Shown here one piece after another: positions 43,698-52,539 of a stretch of 64,000 bases of DNA. The translations under genes and the position numbers were made by a program. Under the pieces are notes generated by a model, which searched no databases, was not told where the DNA came from, and saw only the letters and a list, made by a program, of their open reading frames with translations. Location: the NCBI GenBank assembly GCA_014651175.1, contig BMWJ01000008.1:62001-126000 (forward strand), given 5' to 3'. Each line of letters begins with the position of its first letter. Within the stretch, counting starts at the first letter, position 1. The stretch comes from Streptomyces clavifer (GTDB lineage Bacteria; Actinomycetota; Actinomycetes; Streptomycetales; Streptomycetaceae).

Positions 43698-44444
43698 TCA
43701 GCAGATCCTGGTGCGGTTCTCCATGGCGCGGCGTGCGGTGTCCTCGTCCCCGTACACCTCGCACATGTGGCGGCCGTCGGGCGTCGCCGTGTGCTCGACC
43801 TCCCACAGGCTGGTCTCGCTGCCGTCCAGGAGCAGGAAGGCGTGCTCGTAGAGCGTGAATCCGGCGTCCCGGCCGTCGACGCGGAACTGGCGGCCGAAGA
43901 TCTGCGTGATGTGGTGGGCGAAGGCTGCCCGGAGCAGCCCGGCCGTGTCGGCGCCCGGCCGGTCGGTGTTCTCCGCGCGGCGCAGGACCCGGCGGGCGTG
44001 GTCCGCCGAATTGTCCGGGGCGTACACGCGGGGGGCCGGGACCGGAGGGACCGCCATCAGGAGCGTGAGGACGTCCAGGTCCCCCCGCAGACCCTCGTCG
44101 CCGAAGGCCGGGGTGTCCCAGAAGGTGCCCGCGAGACGTGCGGCGGCGATCTGCGCCTCGCCCTCGTCGTCGTACAGCTCGTGGCGGCGGGGGACCGAGG
44201 GGTCCCGGCCGCCGCCGTGCACCAGCTCCCACAGGGTGAGCGCGGTGCCGTCGGTGAGCAGATACGTGTGCCGGTAGGTCTCACGGTGCAGAACGGCACT
44301 GTGATGGGACGAATGCAGGGCACTGCTGTGCGCCAGGGCCGTCCCGAGCCGGTCGACCGTGGTGTCGGACAGGTCGAAGGAGTTGAGGGCGCATCGCAGG
44401 AGTCGCTCGAGGTGCTGCTCGGTTGTCTCGTACGGATCGCTCAA
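43698..44444 (-). CDS. DUF6227 family protein
   Basis: A 248-residue soluble protein with an internal duplication. Each half has a segment of the type YRHTYLLTDGTALTLWELVH or FTLYEHAFLLLDGSETSLWE, followed by an RHELYDDEGEAQIAAARL or RHMCEVYGDEDTARRAMENR block. The family is Streptomyces-specific and uncharacterised. A TTG at 44444 is the start, with GGAG about 8 nt upstream; the frame is open further 5'. It is leftward, after the P1 peptidase gene. Confidence 0.82.
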   Translation of the reverse strand: MSDPYETTEQHLERLLRCALNSFDLSDTTVDRLGTALAHSSALHSSHHSAVLHRETYRHTYLLTDGTALTLWELVHGGGRDPSVPRRHELYDDEGEAQIAAARLAGTFWDTPAFGDEGLRGDLDVLTLLMAVPPVPAPRVYAPDNSADHARRVLRRAENTDRPGADTAGLLRAAFAHHITQIFGRQFRVDGRDAGFTLYEHAFLLLDGSETSLWEVEHTATPDGRHMCEVYGDEDTARRAMENRTRIC

Positions 44445-44566
44445 GGTGCTGTCTCCAGGCCGTTGCCGCGTGTTACCCGATGCGTGCATAACGTAGTCCC
44501 TGGGTCTGACATCGTGACCGGGGTTAGCAAAAAACGTACCTCGCACGCAGAAAGTTCCCGGCCTCG

Positions 44567-45622
44567 TCACGGAGTGCCGTAGAGGTCGCCGTACGAGGGG
44601 AAGGCGCCCCCGGGGCCGTCGACCCCCCGGGCGGCCCGGACGGCCTTCACGATGGCGCGGGCCAGGACATCCGCGCCTGCTGCCAGGATGTCGTTCAGCT
44701 CGGCCACGGGTTCCGGCGGCAACGGCCGGCAGCCGGTCGCCAGGGTGAAGACGGTGTCCCCGTCGGACATCAGATGGACCGGACGGACGGCGCGCGCCAG
44801 GCCGTCGTGCGCCGTCCCCGCGAGCTTCTGCGCCTGGGCGCGGGTGAGGGCCGCGTCCGTGGCGACGACCCCGAGCGTCGTGTTGAAGGGCCGGTCGCCC
44901 TTGGCGTCCCGCATCCCGGCCAGCCGCAGGGCGGCGGCCTCGTGAACCTCGGGAGCGGGGTGTACGGGCGGCTCCCCCGCGCCGTACTCCCCGTACAGCA
45001 CCCCGGTCCGCGGATCGATCACGGATCCTGCCGCGTTCACCGCGGCCAGCGCCGCGACCGTGGTCCCGGAGGGAAGTCGCACACTCGCCGTGCCGATTCC
45101 ACCCTTGACCTGTCCGGCGACCGCACCCGTGCCCGCCCCCACCGTGCCCTCGGCGACGGGTGACCCCGCCTCCGAGGCGGCAGCCGCCTCCACGGCGGCC
45201 CGGCCGGTCGAGGCGTCGGGGCGGGCCCGCCAGTCGCCGCCGCGGCCCAGATCGAAGAGGCAGGCGGCCGGTACGACCGGCACCACCTGGGAGGGGTCGG
45301 GGCCGACCGGGACCCCGCGCCCCTGCTCCTCCAGCCAGGCCATCACACCGGACGCGGCGTCCAGCCCGTACGCGCTGCCACCGGTGAGCACGACGGCGTC
45401 GACCCGCTGCACCAGGTTGCGCGGATCGAGTGCGTCCGTCTCCCTCGTGCCGGGTCCGCCCCCGCGGACGTCCACGGCGGCTACCGCACCGCCCACGGGT
45501 GCGAGGACGACGGTGGTCCCGCTCAGCGCGCCCTCGCCGGGCACCCGGGCGTGGCCGACCCGGATCCCGTCCACGTCGGTCAGCGCGTCCAGCGGTCCCG
45601 AAGGGCGCGGGTCCTCGGTCAT
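44567..45622 (-). CDS. P1-family (DmpA-like) aminopeptidase
   Basis: A 351-residue N-terminal nucleophile hydrolase of the DmpA/OAT family (beta-peptidyl or D-aminopeptidase type). The precursor is expected to cleave itself between Asn247 and Thr248 in RPFNTTLGV, making Thr248 the new N-terminal nucleophile. DVDGIRVGHARVP, VLTGGSAYGLDAASGVMAWL and VKGGIGTASVRLPSG are family landmarks. No signal peptide is seen. ATG at 45622 has GAGGAG 7 nt upstream. It is divergent from the molybdoenzyme operon. Confidence 0.88.
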   Translation of the reverse strand: MTEDPRPSGPLDALTDVDGIRVGHARVPGEGALSGTTVVLAPVGGAVAAVDVRGGGPGTRETDALDPRNLVQRVDAVVLTGGSAYGLDAASGVMAWLEEQGRGVPVGPDPSQVVPVVPAACLFDLGRGGDWRARPDASTGRAAVEAAAASEAGSPVAEGTVGAGTGAVAGQVKGGIGTASVRLPSGTTVAALAAVNAAGSVIDPRTGVLYGEYGAGEPPVHPAPEVHEAAALRLAGMRDAKGDRPFNTTLGVVATDAALTRAQAQKLAGTAHDGLARAVRPVHLMSDGDTVFTLATGCRPLPPEPVAELNDILAAGADVLARAIVKAVRAARGVDGPGGAFPSYGDLYGTP

Positions 45623-45753
45623 GGCCAACTCCTCGTGGGTGTGCGGTGATGCGGTGCCCCGCGAAGGTACCGCTGCCCGGGCGGGCGGGCGTGTCCTGTC
45701 TCCCGGCGGGGCGGGCGAGGGCGGGGAGGCCCGGTGTGTCCGAAGTTCCGCGG

Positions 45754-45804
45754 CCCGCCCGTCCCCGTGCCCGCCCGTGCCCGCCCGTCCCCGTGCCCGC
45801 CCGT
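45754..45804. repeat. 25-bp direct repeat
   Basis: The same 25-bp CCCG/CCCGT-rich unit occurs at 45754-45778 and 45780-45804, between divergent genes about 105 bp before the molybdoenzyme operon. Confidence 0.85.
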
Positions 45805-45908
45805 TGTGTCGCCCTGCGGCACCCGGCTGCGGGCCACCTGGGCGACGCGCTCACCCCACCGGTGCCCATAACGGGACCAAGCACTCCTTACGACCCTACG
45901 GTGGCCGG

Positions 45909-47066
45909 GTGACCGAGCCACCAGAAGCGCCAGCGGCCGAGCAACCCGATCCCGGCGCCTCCGCCGGTCCCGCCGGCGAGGCCGGCGGCCGGAAGCGAGG
46001 CCCGGGCTCCGGCGTCGCGGCGCGGGCCGCCGCGGCCGTTCCGCGCTCCGTCACCGGCCGGGCGACCCTGGCCGGTTTCATCGTCTCCGCGCTGCTGATC
46101 CTGGCGATCGTGTTCGGCAGCCGCCTGCTGCGCAACTTCGACTCGGCCCTCCTCCCGTACGCCGTGGCCACCGTCTTCCTGGCCTTCGGCGTCGCCTACC
46201 GCTACACGGTCTGGATCTCCGCCCCCGGAGCCCGGCGGCTCTTCGTCCAGGGCCGGCGCAGCCTGTTCTCCGCCGAGAACTTCCGCAGGGCTCCGACCGC
46301 CCTGCCGAAGATGGCCGCCACCTACCTGGGCTTCCAGAAGTTCCTCGGTGCCCGGTCGCACGCACGCTGGGCCGCGCACCAACTGATCTTCTGGGGCTGC
46401 ATCCTCGCGTCCCTGATCACGTTCCCACTGACCTGGGGCTGGTTCACCTTCACCTCGAGCACCGGCTCGGGGCCCGGCTACGAGATGCGCGTCTGGGGCT
46501 TCAAGATCCTCGGCTTCGACTCGCTGAACATCATCGGCTGGCTGATGTTCCACGGCCTGGACGTCGCGGCCGTGCTCGTCATCCCCGGTGCCTCGTACTT
46601 CCTCTGGCGCCGGATGAAGGACCGCGGCGCCATCACCGGCCAGCGCTTCGCGTACGACATGGTTCCGCTGCTCGCGCTGATCGTCATCTCCGTGACGGGT
46701 CTGCTGCTGACCTTCTCCTCGCTCTTCCTGCACGGCGGCGGCTACGAGTTCCTGGCCATCCTCCACATGGTGTCGGTGGTCTTCACTCTCATCTACATCC
46801 CGTTCGGGAAGTTCTTCCACATCGTGCAGCGCCCGGCCGCGGTCGGCATGCAGCTCTTCAAGTACACGGGGCGCCAGGACGACCAGGTCTTCGCGTGCCG
46901 CCGCTGCGAGGAACCCGTCGACACGGGTCCGTACGTCGAGAACCTGCGCGGCACCATGCGCGACCTCGACCTCGGCTTCGACGCATGGGCCGAGTACTGC
47001 CCGCGGTGCAAGCGGGTGCTGCGCGGCAGCGCCTATCTCTCCCAGGTCAAGAAGGGCTTCAAGTGA
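45909..47066 (+). CDS. Membrane subunit of Mo/Fe-S oxidoreductase complex (probable b-heme or quinone-site protein)
   Basis: A 385-residue protein. After a disordered N-terminus come about five to six membrane helices with histidines at membrane positions (AAHQLIFWGCILASLITFPL, MFHGLDVAAVLVIPGASYFL, ILHMVSVVFTLIYIPFGKFF, HIV), arranged like NarI-type cytochrome b subunits. The C-terminus carries two CxxC pairs (ACRRCEEP and YCPRCKRV), so a bound metal or Fe-S site is likely. It is first gene of a five-gene operon with a Mo-pterin enzyme, ferredoxin and Rieske protein, so it probably passes electrons between the quinone pool and the soluble subunits. GTG at 45909; the 3' end overlaps the next gene (GTGA). 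Confidence 0.78.
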   Translation: MTEPPEAPAAEQPDPGASAGPAGEAGGRKRGPGSGVAARAAAAVPRSVTGRATLAGFIVSALLILAIVFGSRLLRNFDSALLPYAVATVFLAFGVAYRYTVWISAPGARRLFVQGRRSLFSAENFRRAPTALPKMAATYLGFQKFLGARSHARWAAHQLIFWGCILASLITFPLTWGWFTFTSSTGSGPGYEMRVWGFKILGFDSLNIIGWLMFHGLDVAAVLVIPGASYFLWRRMKDRGAITGQRFAYDMVPLLALIVISVTGLLLTFSSLFLHGGGYEFLAILHMVSVVFTLIYIPFGKFFHIVQRPAAVGMQLFKYTGRQDDQVFACRRCEEPVDTGPYVENLRGTMRDLDLGFDAWAEYCPRCKRVLRGSAYLSQVKKGFK

Positions 47067-49387
47067 CCGCGGATCCACGCACAGCCGACCGCCGGGCGGC
47101 CGTCCCCCTCGACCCCTCCCTCGCACCCCCGGGAACCCGTGGATTCCGGGACGCCGGAGGGATCCCGGCGGACCGGTGGCACGCCGACCAGAACGGCGAG
47201 ACGCTCGTCCCCACCCACTGCTGTTTCTGCGGCGTCCAGTGCGGGATGTATCTGCGGGTCGACAAGGGCGGCAAGGTCTTCGGAGTGGAGCCCCGCAACC
47301 ACGACATCAACCGCATGCGGCTCTGCCCCAAGGGCATCAACGCCTACCAGCAGGTCAACCACCCCGACCGGCTCACCGCGCCCCTCATGCGCCGCTCCCG
47401 CGACGAGGAACTCCGCGAGGTCTCCTGGGACGAGGCGCTCGACTTCACCGTCTCCGAGATCAGGCGCATCCAGCAGGCATACGGGAACGACGCCTTCGGA
47501 CTCCTCGGCGGTGCCAGCCTCTACTCCGAGAAGACCTATCTGGTCGGCAAATTCGCCCGCGTCGCGCTCAGGACCCGGCACGTCGACTACAACGGCCGTC
47601 TCTGCATGGTCAGCGCCGCGGGCGCCAACAAGCTCGCCTTCGGCATCGACCGGGCGGGTAACCCCTTCTCCGACATCCTGCTGACCGACTGCCTGCTGAT
47701 CGCCGGCTCCAACGTCGGCGAGTGCTTTCCCGTGATGACCCAGTACGTCTGGGGCGCCCGGGACCGGGGCGCCAGCCTGATCGTGATCGACCCGCGCGAG
47801 ACGGCGATCGCCCGCACCGCCGACATCCACGTCGCACTCAGGCCGGGCACCGACTCGGCCTTCTTCAACTCCGTGCTCAACGTGGTCATCGCCGAAGGCC
47901 TCACCGACGAGGCGTACCTCGCCGCCCACGCAACGGGCTGGGACGAGGTCCGGGCCAAGGCCGCCGAGTATCCGCCGTCCCGCGCCGCCGACATCTGCGG
48001 TGTCCCGGCCGAGCAGATCGTCCAGGTCGCCCGTACGTTCGCACGCGCGCCCAAGGCCATGGCCTGGCACGCCCGGGGCATCGAGCACCACTCCCAGGGC
48101 GTCGAGAACTGCCTCACGGTGATCAACCTCTGCACCGCCACCGGCCACATCGGCAAACCGGGCGCCGGTTACGGCACCATCACCGGCCAGGGCAACGGCC
48201 AGGGCGGCCGCGAACACGGCCAGAAGTCCGACCTCCTCCCCGGCGGCCGCTCGATCCTCAACGAGGAGCACCGGCGTCAGATCTGCGAGATCTGGGGCAT
48301 CGAGGAGTCGGAACTCCCGACCGCCGGCACGTCGATGATGGAAATGGTCTGGCAGATGCAGCGCCGTGAGATCCGCGGTCTGATCGGCATCTGCAACAAC
48401 CCCTTCGTCTCGCTCCCCCACTACGCCGTGGTCAAGGACGGGTACGACACCGCCGAATTCCACGCCCAGTTCGACTTCTTCCTCTCCGAGACCGCCGCCA
48501 ACGCGCACGTCGTCTTCCCCGTCACGGTGTGGGCCGAGGACGAGGGCGTGATGGCCAACGCCGAAGCCCGCGTGGTCAAGCACAACAAGGCGCAGGACCC
48601 GCCCCCCGGCGTACGGACCGACACCTGGGTGATCTGCGAACTCGCCCGCCGCCTCGGAGCGGGCGACAAGTTCGCGTTCGCCGACTCCCGCGCGGTCTTC
48701 GACGAACTGCGGGCCGCCTCCGCCGGGACCGTCAACGACTACTACGGCATCACCTACGAGCGCCTGGAGGAGACCGGCGGAATCGCCTGGCCGTGCCCCA
48801 CCACCGACCACCCGGGCACCCCGCGCCTCTTCGAGGACGGGAAGACGTACCACCCCGACGGCAGGATCCACATGCAGGCCGTCGAATGGCATCCGCCGAT
48901 GGACCCGTACGACGACGAGCACCCCATGTCGCTCACCACGGGACGCACCGTCGCCCACTTCCTGTCCGGGAACCAGACCCGTCGGCTGGGTGCCCTCGTC
49001 GAACAGACCCCGCGGCCCTGGGCCGAGGTGCATCCCTCCCACGGCTTCCGCAACGGCGAACCCGTACGCGTCGTCACCCGGCGCGGCAGTGCGGTCTTCC
49101 CCGCCCTCGTCACCGAGGCGATCCGCCCCGACACCGTGTTCGTGCCGTACCACTGGCCGGTCCCCACCGCTGCGAACGCCCTCACCATCGACGCCCTCGA
49201 CCCCCGCTCCAAGATTCCCGAGTACAAGGTGTGCGCCTGCCGCATCGAGCACGCCGAGAAGATCGACGAGGTGCCCGCACCTCCCGTCGCACCCGGCCAC
49301 GTGGCCTACCCCGAGACCCAGGTCTCGCGTACCGATCCGCTGCCCCCCTCGGCCCCGCAGGGCCGTGGCACCTCGGAGAGGAGCTGA
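47063..49387 (+). CDS. Molybdopterin oxidoreductase catalytic subunit (nitrate reductase/formate dehydrogenase type)
   Basis: A 774-residue bis-MGD enzyme. The N-terminal [4Fe-4S] site is Cys53-x2-Cys56-x3-Cys60 with Cys88 in RLCPKG. Cys181 in YNGRLCMVSAA sits where NapA/NarB-type enzymes ligate Mo. Cofactor-binding blocks include GSNVGECFPVM, DPRETAIARTADIHV, GHIGKPGAGYGTITGQGNGQ and the C-terminal VVTRRGSAVFPAL domain (about 640-730). No Tat signal is visible, so it is probably cytoplasmic. The substrate is not determinable; nitrate, formate or another oxyanion are candidates. It is translationally coupled to the membrane subunit and followed by the ferredoxin gene after 7 bp. Confidence 0.88.
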   Translation: MTADPRTADRRAAVPLDPSLAPPGTRGFRDAGGIPADRWHADQNGETLVPTHCCFCGVQCGMYLRVDKGGKVFGVEPRNHDINRMRLCPKGINAYQQVNHPDRLTAPLMRRSRDEELREVSWDEALDFTVSEIRRIQQAYGNDAFGLLGGASLYSEKTYLVGKFARVALRTRHVDYNGRLCMVSAAGANKLAFGIDRAGNPFSDILLTDCLLIAGSNVGECFPVMTQYVWGARDRGASLIVIDPRETAIARTADIHVALRPGTDSAFFNSVLNVVIAEGLTDEAYLAAHATGWDEVRAKAAEYPPSRAADICGVPAEQIVQVARTFARAPKAMAWHARGIEHHSQGVENCLTVINLCTATGHIGKPGAGYGTITGQGNGQGGREHGQKSDLLPGGRSILNEEHRRQICEIWGIEESELPTAGTSMMEMVWQMQRREIRGLIGICNNPFVSLPHYAVVKDGYDTAEFHAQFDFFLSETAANAHVVFPVTVWAEDEGVMANAEARVVKHNKAQDPPPGVRTDTWVICELARRLGAGDKFAFADSRAVFDELRAASAGTVNDYYGITYERLEETGGIAWPCPTTDHPGTPRLFEDGKTYHPDGRIHMQAVEWHPPMDPYDDEHPMSLTTGRTVAHFLSGNQTRRLGALVEQTPRPWAEVHPSHGFRNGEPVRVVTRRGSAVFPALVTEAIRPDTVFVPYHWPVPTAANALTIDALDPRSKIPEYKVCACRIEHAEKIDEVPAPPVAPGHVAYPETQVSRTDPLPPSAPQGRGTSERS

Positions 49388-49394
49388 TGCCCGG

Positions 49395-49997
49395 ATGATG
49401 GGCAGAACGATGTTCATCGACCCGGGGCGCTGCATCGGCTGCCAGGCCTGTGTCTCCGCCTGCCGGGAATGCGACTCGCACCGCGGCAAGTCCATGATCC
49501 ACCTCGACTACACCGACGAGGGCCACTCCGTCGCCGCCCTTCCGACGGTCTGCATGCACTGCGAGGACCCGGTCGCCCCCTGCGCCGAGGTCTGTCCGGC
49601 CGACGCGATCCTGGTCACGGCGGACGGTGTGGTGCAGCAGGCCGACACCACGCGCTGCATCGGCTGCGCCAACTGCGTCAACGCCTGCCCCTTCGGCGTC
49701 CCGAAGATCGACCTCCGGGCAAAGCTGCAGATGAAGTGCAACCTCTGCTACGACCGCACCGCCTACGGACTCGCCCCGATGTGCGCCACGGTCTGCCCGA
49801 CCGGAGCGCTCTTCTACGGAACGGCCGAGGAGCTCCGGGCAGAACGCCCCGGAGTCCAGGTGGCGGACACCTTCGTCTTCGGCGAGAGCGAGGTCCGCAC
49901 CGGTGTGGCGATGGTCGTACCCGCGGAGCGGGTCCAGTGGCCCGTACCGGGCGGGCTCCCCGTCGTCGAGATCAACGGTAAGGACGTCCGCCGATGA
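49395..49997 (+). CDS. Four-cluster [4Fe-4S] electron-transfer subunit
   Basis: A 200-residue DmsB/HybA/NrfC-like protein. Four cysteine groups are visible: CIGCQACVSAC, CMHCEDPVAPCAEVC, CIGCANCVNACPFG and CNLCYDR with CATVCPTGAL, enough for four cubane clusters. It should shuttle electrons between the Mo subunit and the membrane subunit. ATG at 49395 lies 8 bp after the upstream stop, with GAGGAG about 13 nt before it. Its stop overlaps the Rieske start (ATGA). Confidence 0.88.
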   Translation: MMGRTMFIDPGRCIGCQACVSACRECDSHRGKSMIHLDYTDEGHSVAALPTVCMHCEDPVAPCAEVCPADAILVTADGVVQQADTTRCIGCANCVNACPFGVPKIDLRAKLQMKCNLCYDRTAYGLAPMCATVCPTGALFYGTAEELRAERPGVQVADTFVFGESEVRTGVAMVVPAERVQWPVPGGLPVVEINGKDVRR

Positions 49998-50731
49998 GCG
50001 TCACCGAACAACAGCCCGGCAGCGACCGGAACTCCGGCGGCGACCCGCGGGAGGCACTGCACGACAGGATCGCCGCGGACTCGCTCACCACCCGGCGTGA
50101 CTACCTCCGGATCGTGACCACCGTCTCCGGTGGCCTCGCGCTCGGCGGTCTGGGAGTGGCGGCCGGGATCCTGCACCGGCACGGCGACGAGGAGGACGGT
50201 GAGCCGCCGGCGCCGAAGCGGATCGCCACGCAGCTGACGCCCGGCGAATCCCTCGCCTTCCGCTACCCCGGGGACGAGGACCGGGCCGTCGCCGTACGGC
50301 TCGACGACGGCACGCTCGTCGGCTACTCCGCCGTCTGCACCCACCTTGCCTGCGCGGTGCTCTGGCGCAAGGACCGGGCTTCGGAGGGCGAGCTCTACTG
50401 CCCGTGCCACGAAGGCGTCTTCGACGCCCGTACGGGAGAGGTCACCGCGGGCCCGCCGCCGCGCGGACTGCCGAAAGTTGCGCTCACCGAGCAGACCGAC
50501 GGCAGCATCTGGGCCGTGGGCACCACCCGCTCCGGCGAGAGCATCGAGCAGGGTCTGTGCCGCCAGATCGGCGAGGACCGCCCCGACCTCGCCGCCCGGA
50601 TCGGCTGCCCCGGCACCCGGGGCGGTGCGGAGGCACCGCCCCGCGCGGACCCGGCGTCCGCCGTCACCCCGGGCGTCCCGGCACCCGGGGCCACGGCCGG
50701 GGAAGCCGGGGCCGGAGGAGGGCGATCATGA
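49994..50731 (+). CDS. Rieske [2Fe-2S] protein with Tat-like signal
   Basis: A 245-residue protein. A twin-arginine-type N-terminal region (TTRRDYLRI, Arg34-Arg35, then a hydrophobic helix to about 60) anchors or exports it. The Rieske cluster ligands are Cys115/His117 in CTHLAC and Cys136/His139 in CPCH. The tail of about 60 residues is Ala/Pro-rich. It resembles the Rieske subunits of quinol oxidoreductases and arsenite-oxidase-like complexes. It is translationally coupled on both sides (ATGA overlaps), which argues that it belongs to the molybdoenzyme complex. Confidence 0.88.
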   Translation: MSVTEQQPGSDRNSGGDPREALHDRIAADSLTTRRDYLRIVTTVSGGLALGGLGVAAGILHRHGDEEDGEPPAPKRIATQLTPGESLAFRYPGDEDRAVAVRLDDGTLVGYSAVCTHLACAVLWRKDRASEGELYCPCHEGVFDARTGEVTAGPPPRGLPKVALTEQTDGSIWAVGTTRSGESIEQGLCRQIGEDRPDLAARIGCPGTRGGAEAPPRADPASAVTPGVPAPGATAGEAGAGGGRS

Positions 50732-51246
50732 CGGGACCCCAGCAGCACCCCGAGAACCCGGACCACCAGCGGGACCTGAAGAAGCGGCAGGACCCGGAGA
50801 ACGAGCAGGACCCGGGGAACGAGCAGGACCAGCACGGCCAGGAGTACCTCCGCTCCTCACAGACGCCTCGGCCGGTGCAGTCCGCGCGGCCCGCCGGAGA
50901 CCCGTATCCGTATCACCCGGGCAGTGCGAGCCCGGAGCTGAACCGCCCCGTGCACGAGCGCTACCCGCAGATCCGGGCCACCAGCGGCTACGGAGACCCC
51001 CGGGTGCGGCACACGGGCCCCGGCCCCGGAGCGGGTACGGACCAGGAACCCGAGCGCTCCTCGAAGCTGACCGCGCGGCTCGTACTGGCCATGACGGTGG
51101 TCGTCGGGCAGCTCTGGGGGCTGACGGTGCTGATCGACGCATGGATGGAGGGCAACACCGGAACGGCGTGGTGGGGGGCCGGCTTCCTCTGCCTGTCGTT
51201 CCTCGTGGTCCTCGGGCTGTGGCGGCTCGATCCGAAGGACCGCTGA
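50728..51246 (+). CDS. Small membrane protein, last tightly coupled gene of the Mo operon
   Basis: A 172-residue protein. The first 110 residues are hydrophilic and disordered (repeated Q/D/E/P, for example DLKKRQDPENEQDPGNEQDQ). Two membrane helices close the protein (LVLAMTVVVGQLWGLTVLI and AGFLCLSFLVVLGLWRL), with WMEGNTGTAWW between. It may anchor or assemble the complex. Start overlaps the Rieske stop by 4 bp. No named family recognised. Confidence 0.78.
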   Translation: MTGPQQHPENPDHQRDLKKRQDPENEQDPGNEQDQHGQEYLRSSQTPRPVQSARPAGDPYPYHPGSASPELNRPVHERYPQIRATSGYGDPRVRHTGPGPGAGTDQEPERSSKLTARLVLAMTVVVGQLWGLTVLIDAWMEGNTGTAWWGAGFLCLSFLVVLGLWRLDPKDR

Positions 51247-51267
51247 GCGTCGCCGTATCCTGGAGGC

Positions 51268-51492
51268 ATGAGTACCGCCCCCGCCTCCGGACCGCGAGAT
51301 GCGAAGCCGCCGCAGCGGCAGGAGCCGCCGCCGCAGGAGACCAGGCCCAGGCCTGCTCTCGTCTTCGATGATCCGCTGGACCGGCAGTCCTCGGACGACA
51401 CGGACCAGGGGTGGGGCGAGCGGGCTCCGGCCGGCGGCAGCGCCGCCGATCTGACCCGCTTCCTCGACGAGAAGCCACCCCACCACATCTGA
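51268..51492 (+). CDS. Small conserved hypothetical protein
   Basis: A 74-residue protein, acidic and proline-rich, with the compact block ALVFDDPLDRQSSDDTDQGW then the end GSAADLTRFLDEKPPHHI. Similar small proteins occur in other streptomycetes as I recall. GGAGGC lies immediately before the ATG. It begins 21 bp after the membrane-protein gene and is probably co-transcribed. Function unknown. Confidence 0.7.
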   Translation: MSTAPASGPRDAKPPQRQEPPPQETRPRPALVFDDPLDRQSSDDTDQGWGERAPAGGSAADLTRFLDEKPPHHI

Positions 51493-51826
51493 TCCCGGCG
51501 GGCGGCGTGCGGGCCGAGGCCCGGCCGCGCCGCCCGAGGGCGTCGCGGATCTCGGTCAGCGCCTCCACCTCCAGCGTCTCCCGCTCTCCCTCCTTCGCGG
51601 CCCGCGTTGCCGCCCGCCCGGCGAGGTACTCGGCCTGGGCATCACCAGCGGGAAGTAGACGACGGCAGCCGTGAACAGCAAGGGGAGGGCGGTGCTGAGC
51701 ACCGGGCCCCGAAGGATCTCGACGCCGTCCGTCTTCACCACGTGGGTGAACGCGGCACCGATGACGACCGCGCCCGCGATATCGCTTACGTTGCCGCGCG
51801 TCAGTAACGCTCTGAACGTTCCTACG
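51490..51826 (-). pseudogene. mscL: Degenerate large-conductance mechanosensitive channel gene (mscL)
   Basis: Leftward translation begins FRALLTRGNVSDIAGAVVIG then AAFTHVV, the first transmembrane helix of MscL. It jumps after a few residues to LFTAAVVYFPLVM, the second helix, so most of the periplasmic loop is missing. Past VMP the frame shifts: the expected continuation AEYLAGRAATRAAKEGERET and VEALTEIRDALGRRG, the cytoplasmic helix, is in another frame. No start codon precedes it in frame. Deletion, frameshift and lost start together show a pseudogene. mscL normally protects cells from hypo-osmotic shock. Confidence 0.82.
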
Positions 51827-51960
51827 GGCTGACCTCTTCCCGCTCATGCACGAATCTCCGCCGCAGGAAGTGTGCGCGGAGCGAACGGCCCCGCCACGAA
51901 AGGTGGTTGAAGGGCACACTGCCCAACCGGGCTGTCCTGCTCGGGTAAGTTGACGGCCCA

Positions 51961-52539
51961 TCACTTCTGCACTCCATGGGACACCGCCACCGCGAGCCGC
52001 CCTGAGGCGCCGGCTCCGGCCAGGGCCGCGGCGGTCCCCCGCTCCACGGACAGGACCACGAGGGCGCCACCTCCCGGGCCGGGCCCGCCGTCCGGTTCGG
52101 TGAAGGCCGCTTCCGCGTGTGCCGCGCCGCCCGGCACCTCCGTCACCCGCACGTCCTTCGCCACCACCCGGGATTCGCCGTCCCCCTCGCGCGCGGCGAT
52201 CACATCGACGCGGTCACCCGGCCTCAGCAGCCCGACCGTCGCCGCGTCCGCGATGCGCACCGGCGCGGACACCAGCCGCACGGCCTGCCGCTCCGGCCCC
52301 GGCTGCGCACCGCTGCCCGTGACGACGGCTCCACCGCCCGACCCGCGGGCATCAACCAGACCCGGGACGGCGAGCACCGCGGAGGCCAGGGCGAAGCCCG
52401 CCGCCAGGGCGCGGCGCTGCCCGCGCAGCACCCGCCGCAGTCGTCGGCCACCACCGCCGCGCACCCGCAGGGGCGCGAAGAGCGGGACCCCGCAAGGCGG
52501 GGGAGGCACGGGACGTGTATCAGGCACCGACGGAAACAT
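51961..52539 (-). CDS. SAF-domain membrane protein (RcpC/CpaB-like)
   Basis: A 192-residue protein. A basic N-terminal stretch (GGGGRRLRRVLRGQRRALAA) leads into one membrane helix (FALASAVLAVPGLVDA), followed by an exterior SAF domain (VRLVSAPVRIADAATVGLLR, then PGDRVDVIAAREGDGES). RcpC/CpaB relatives take part in Flp pilus assembly, but stand-alone actinobacterial members have no known role. ATG at 52539 has AGGTGG about 9 nt upstream. It is upstream of the mscL remnant on the same strand. Confidence 0.78.
   Translation of the reverse strand: MFPSVPDTRPVPPPPCGVPLFAPLRVRGGGGRRLRRVLRGQRRALAAGFALASAVLAVPGLVDARGSGGGAVVTGSGAQPGPERQAVRLVSAPVRIADAATVGLLRPGDRVDVIAAREGDGESRVVAKDVRVTEVPGGAAHAEAAFTEPDGGPGPGGGALVVLSVERGTAAALAGAGASGRLAVAVSHGVQK

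Noticed and set aside
45754-45804. 25-bp direct repeat as a regulator-binding iteron
   Set aside because: The unit is simple CCCG/CCCGT sequence without symmetry, so low-complexity expansion is more likely.
47033-49495. 820-codon leftward open frame opposite the molybdoenzyme gene
   Set aside because: It is the antisense shadow of a strongly conserved gene with complete Fe-S and cofactor motifs; high G+C creates such open frames.
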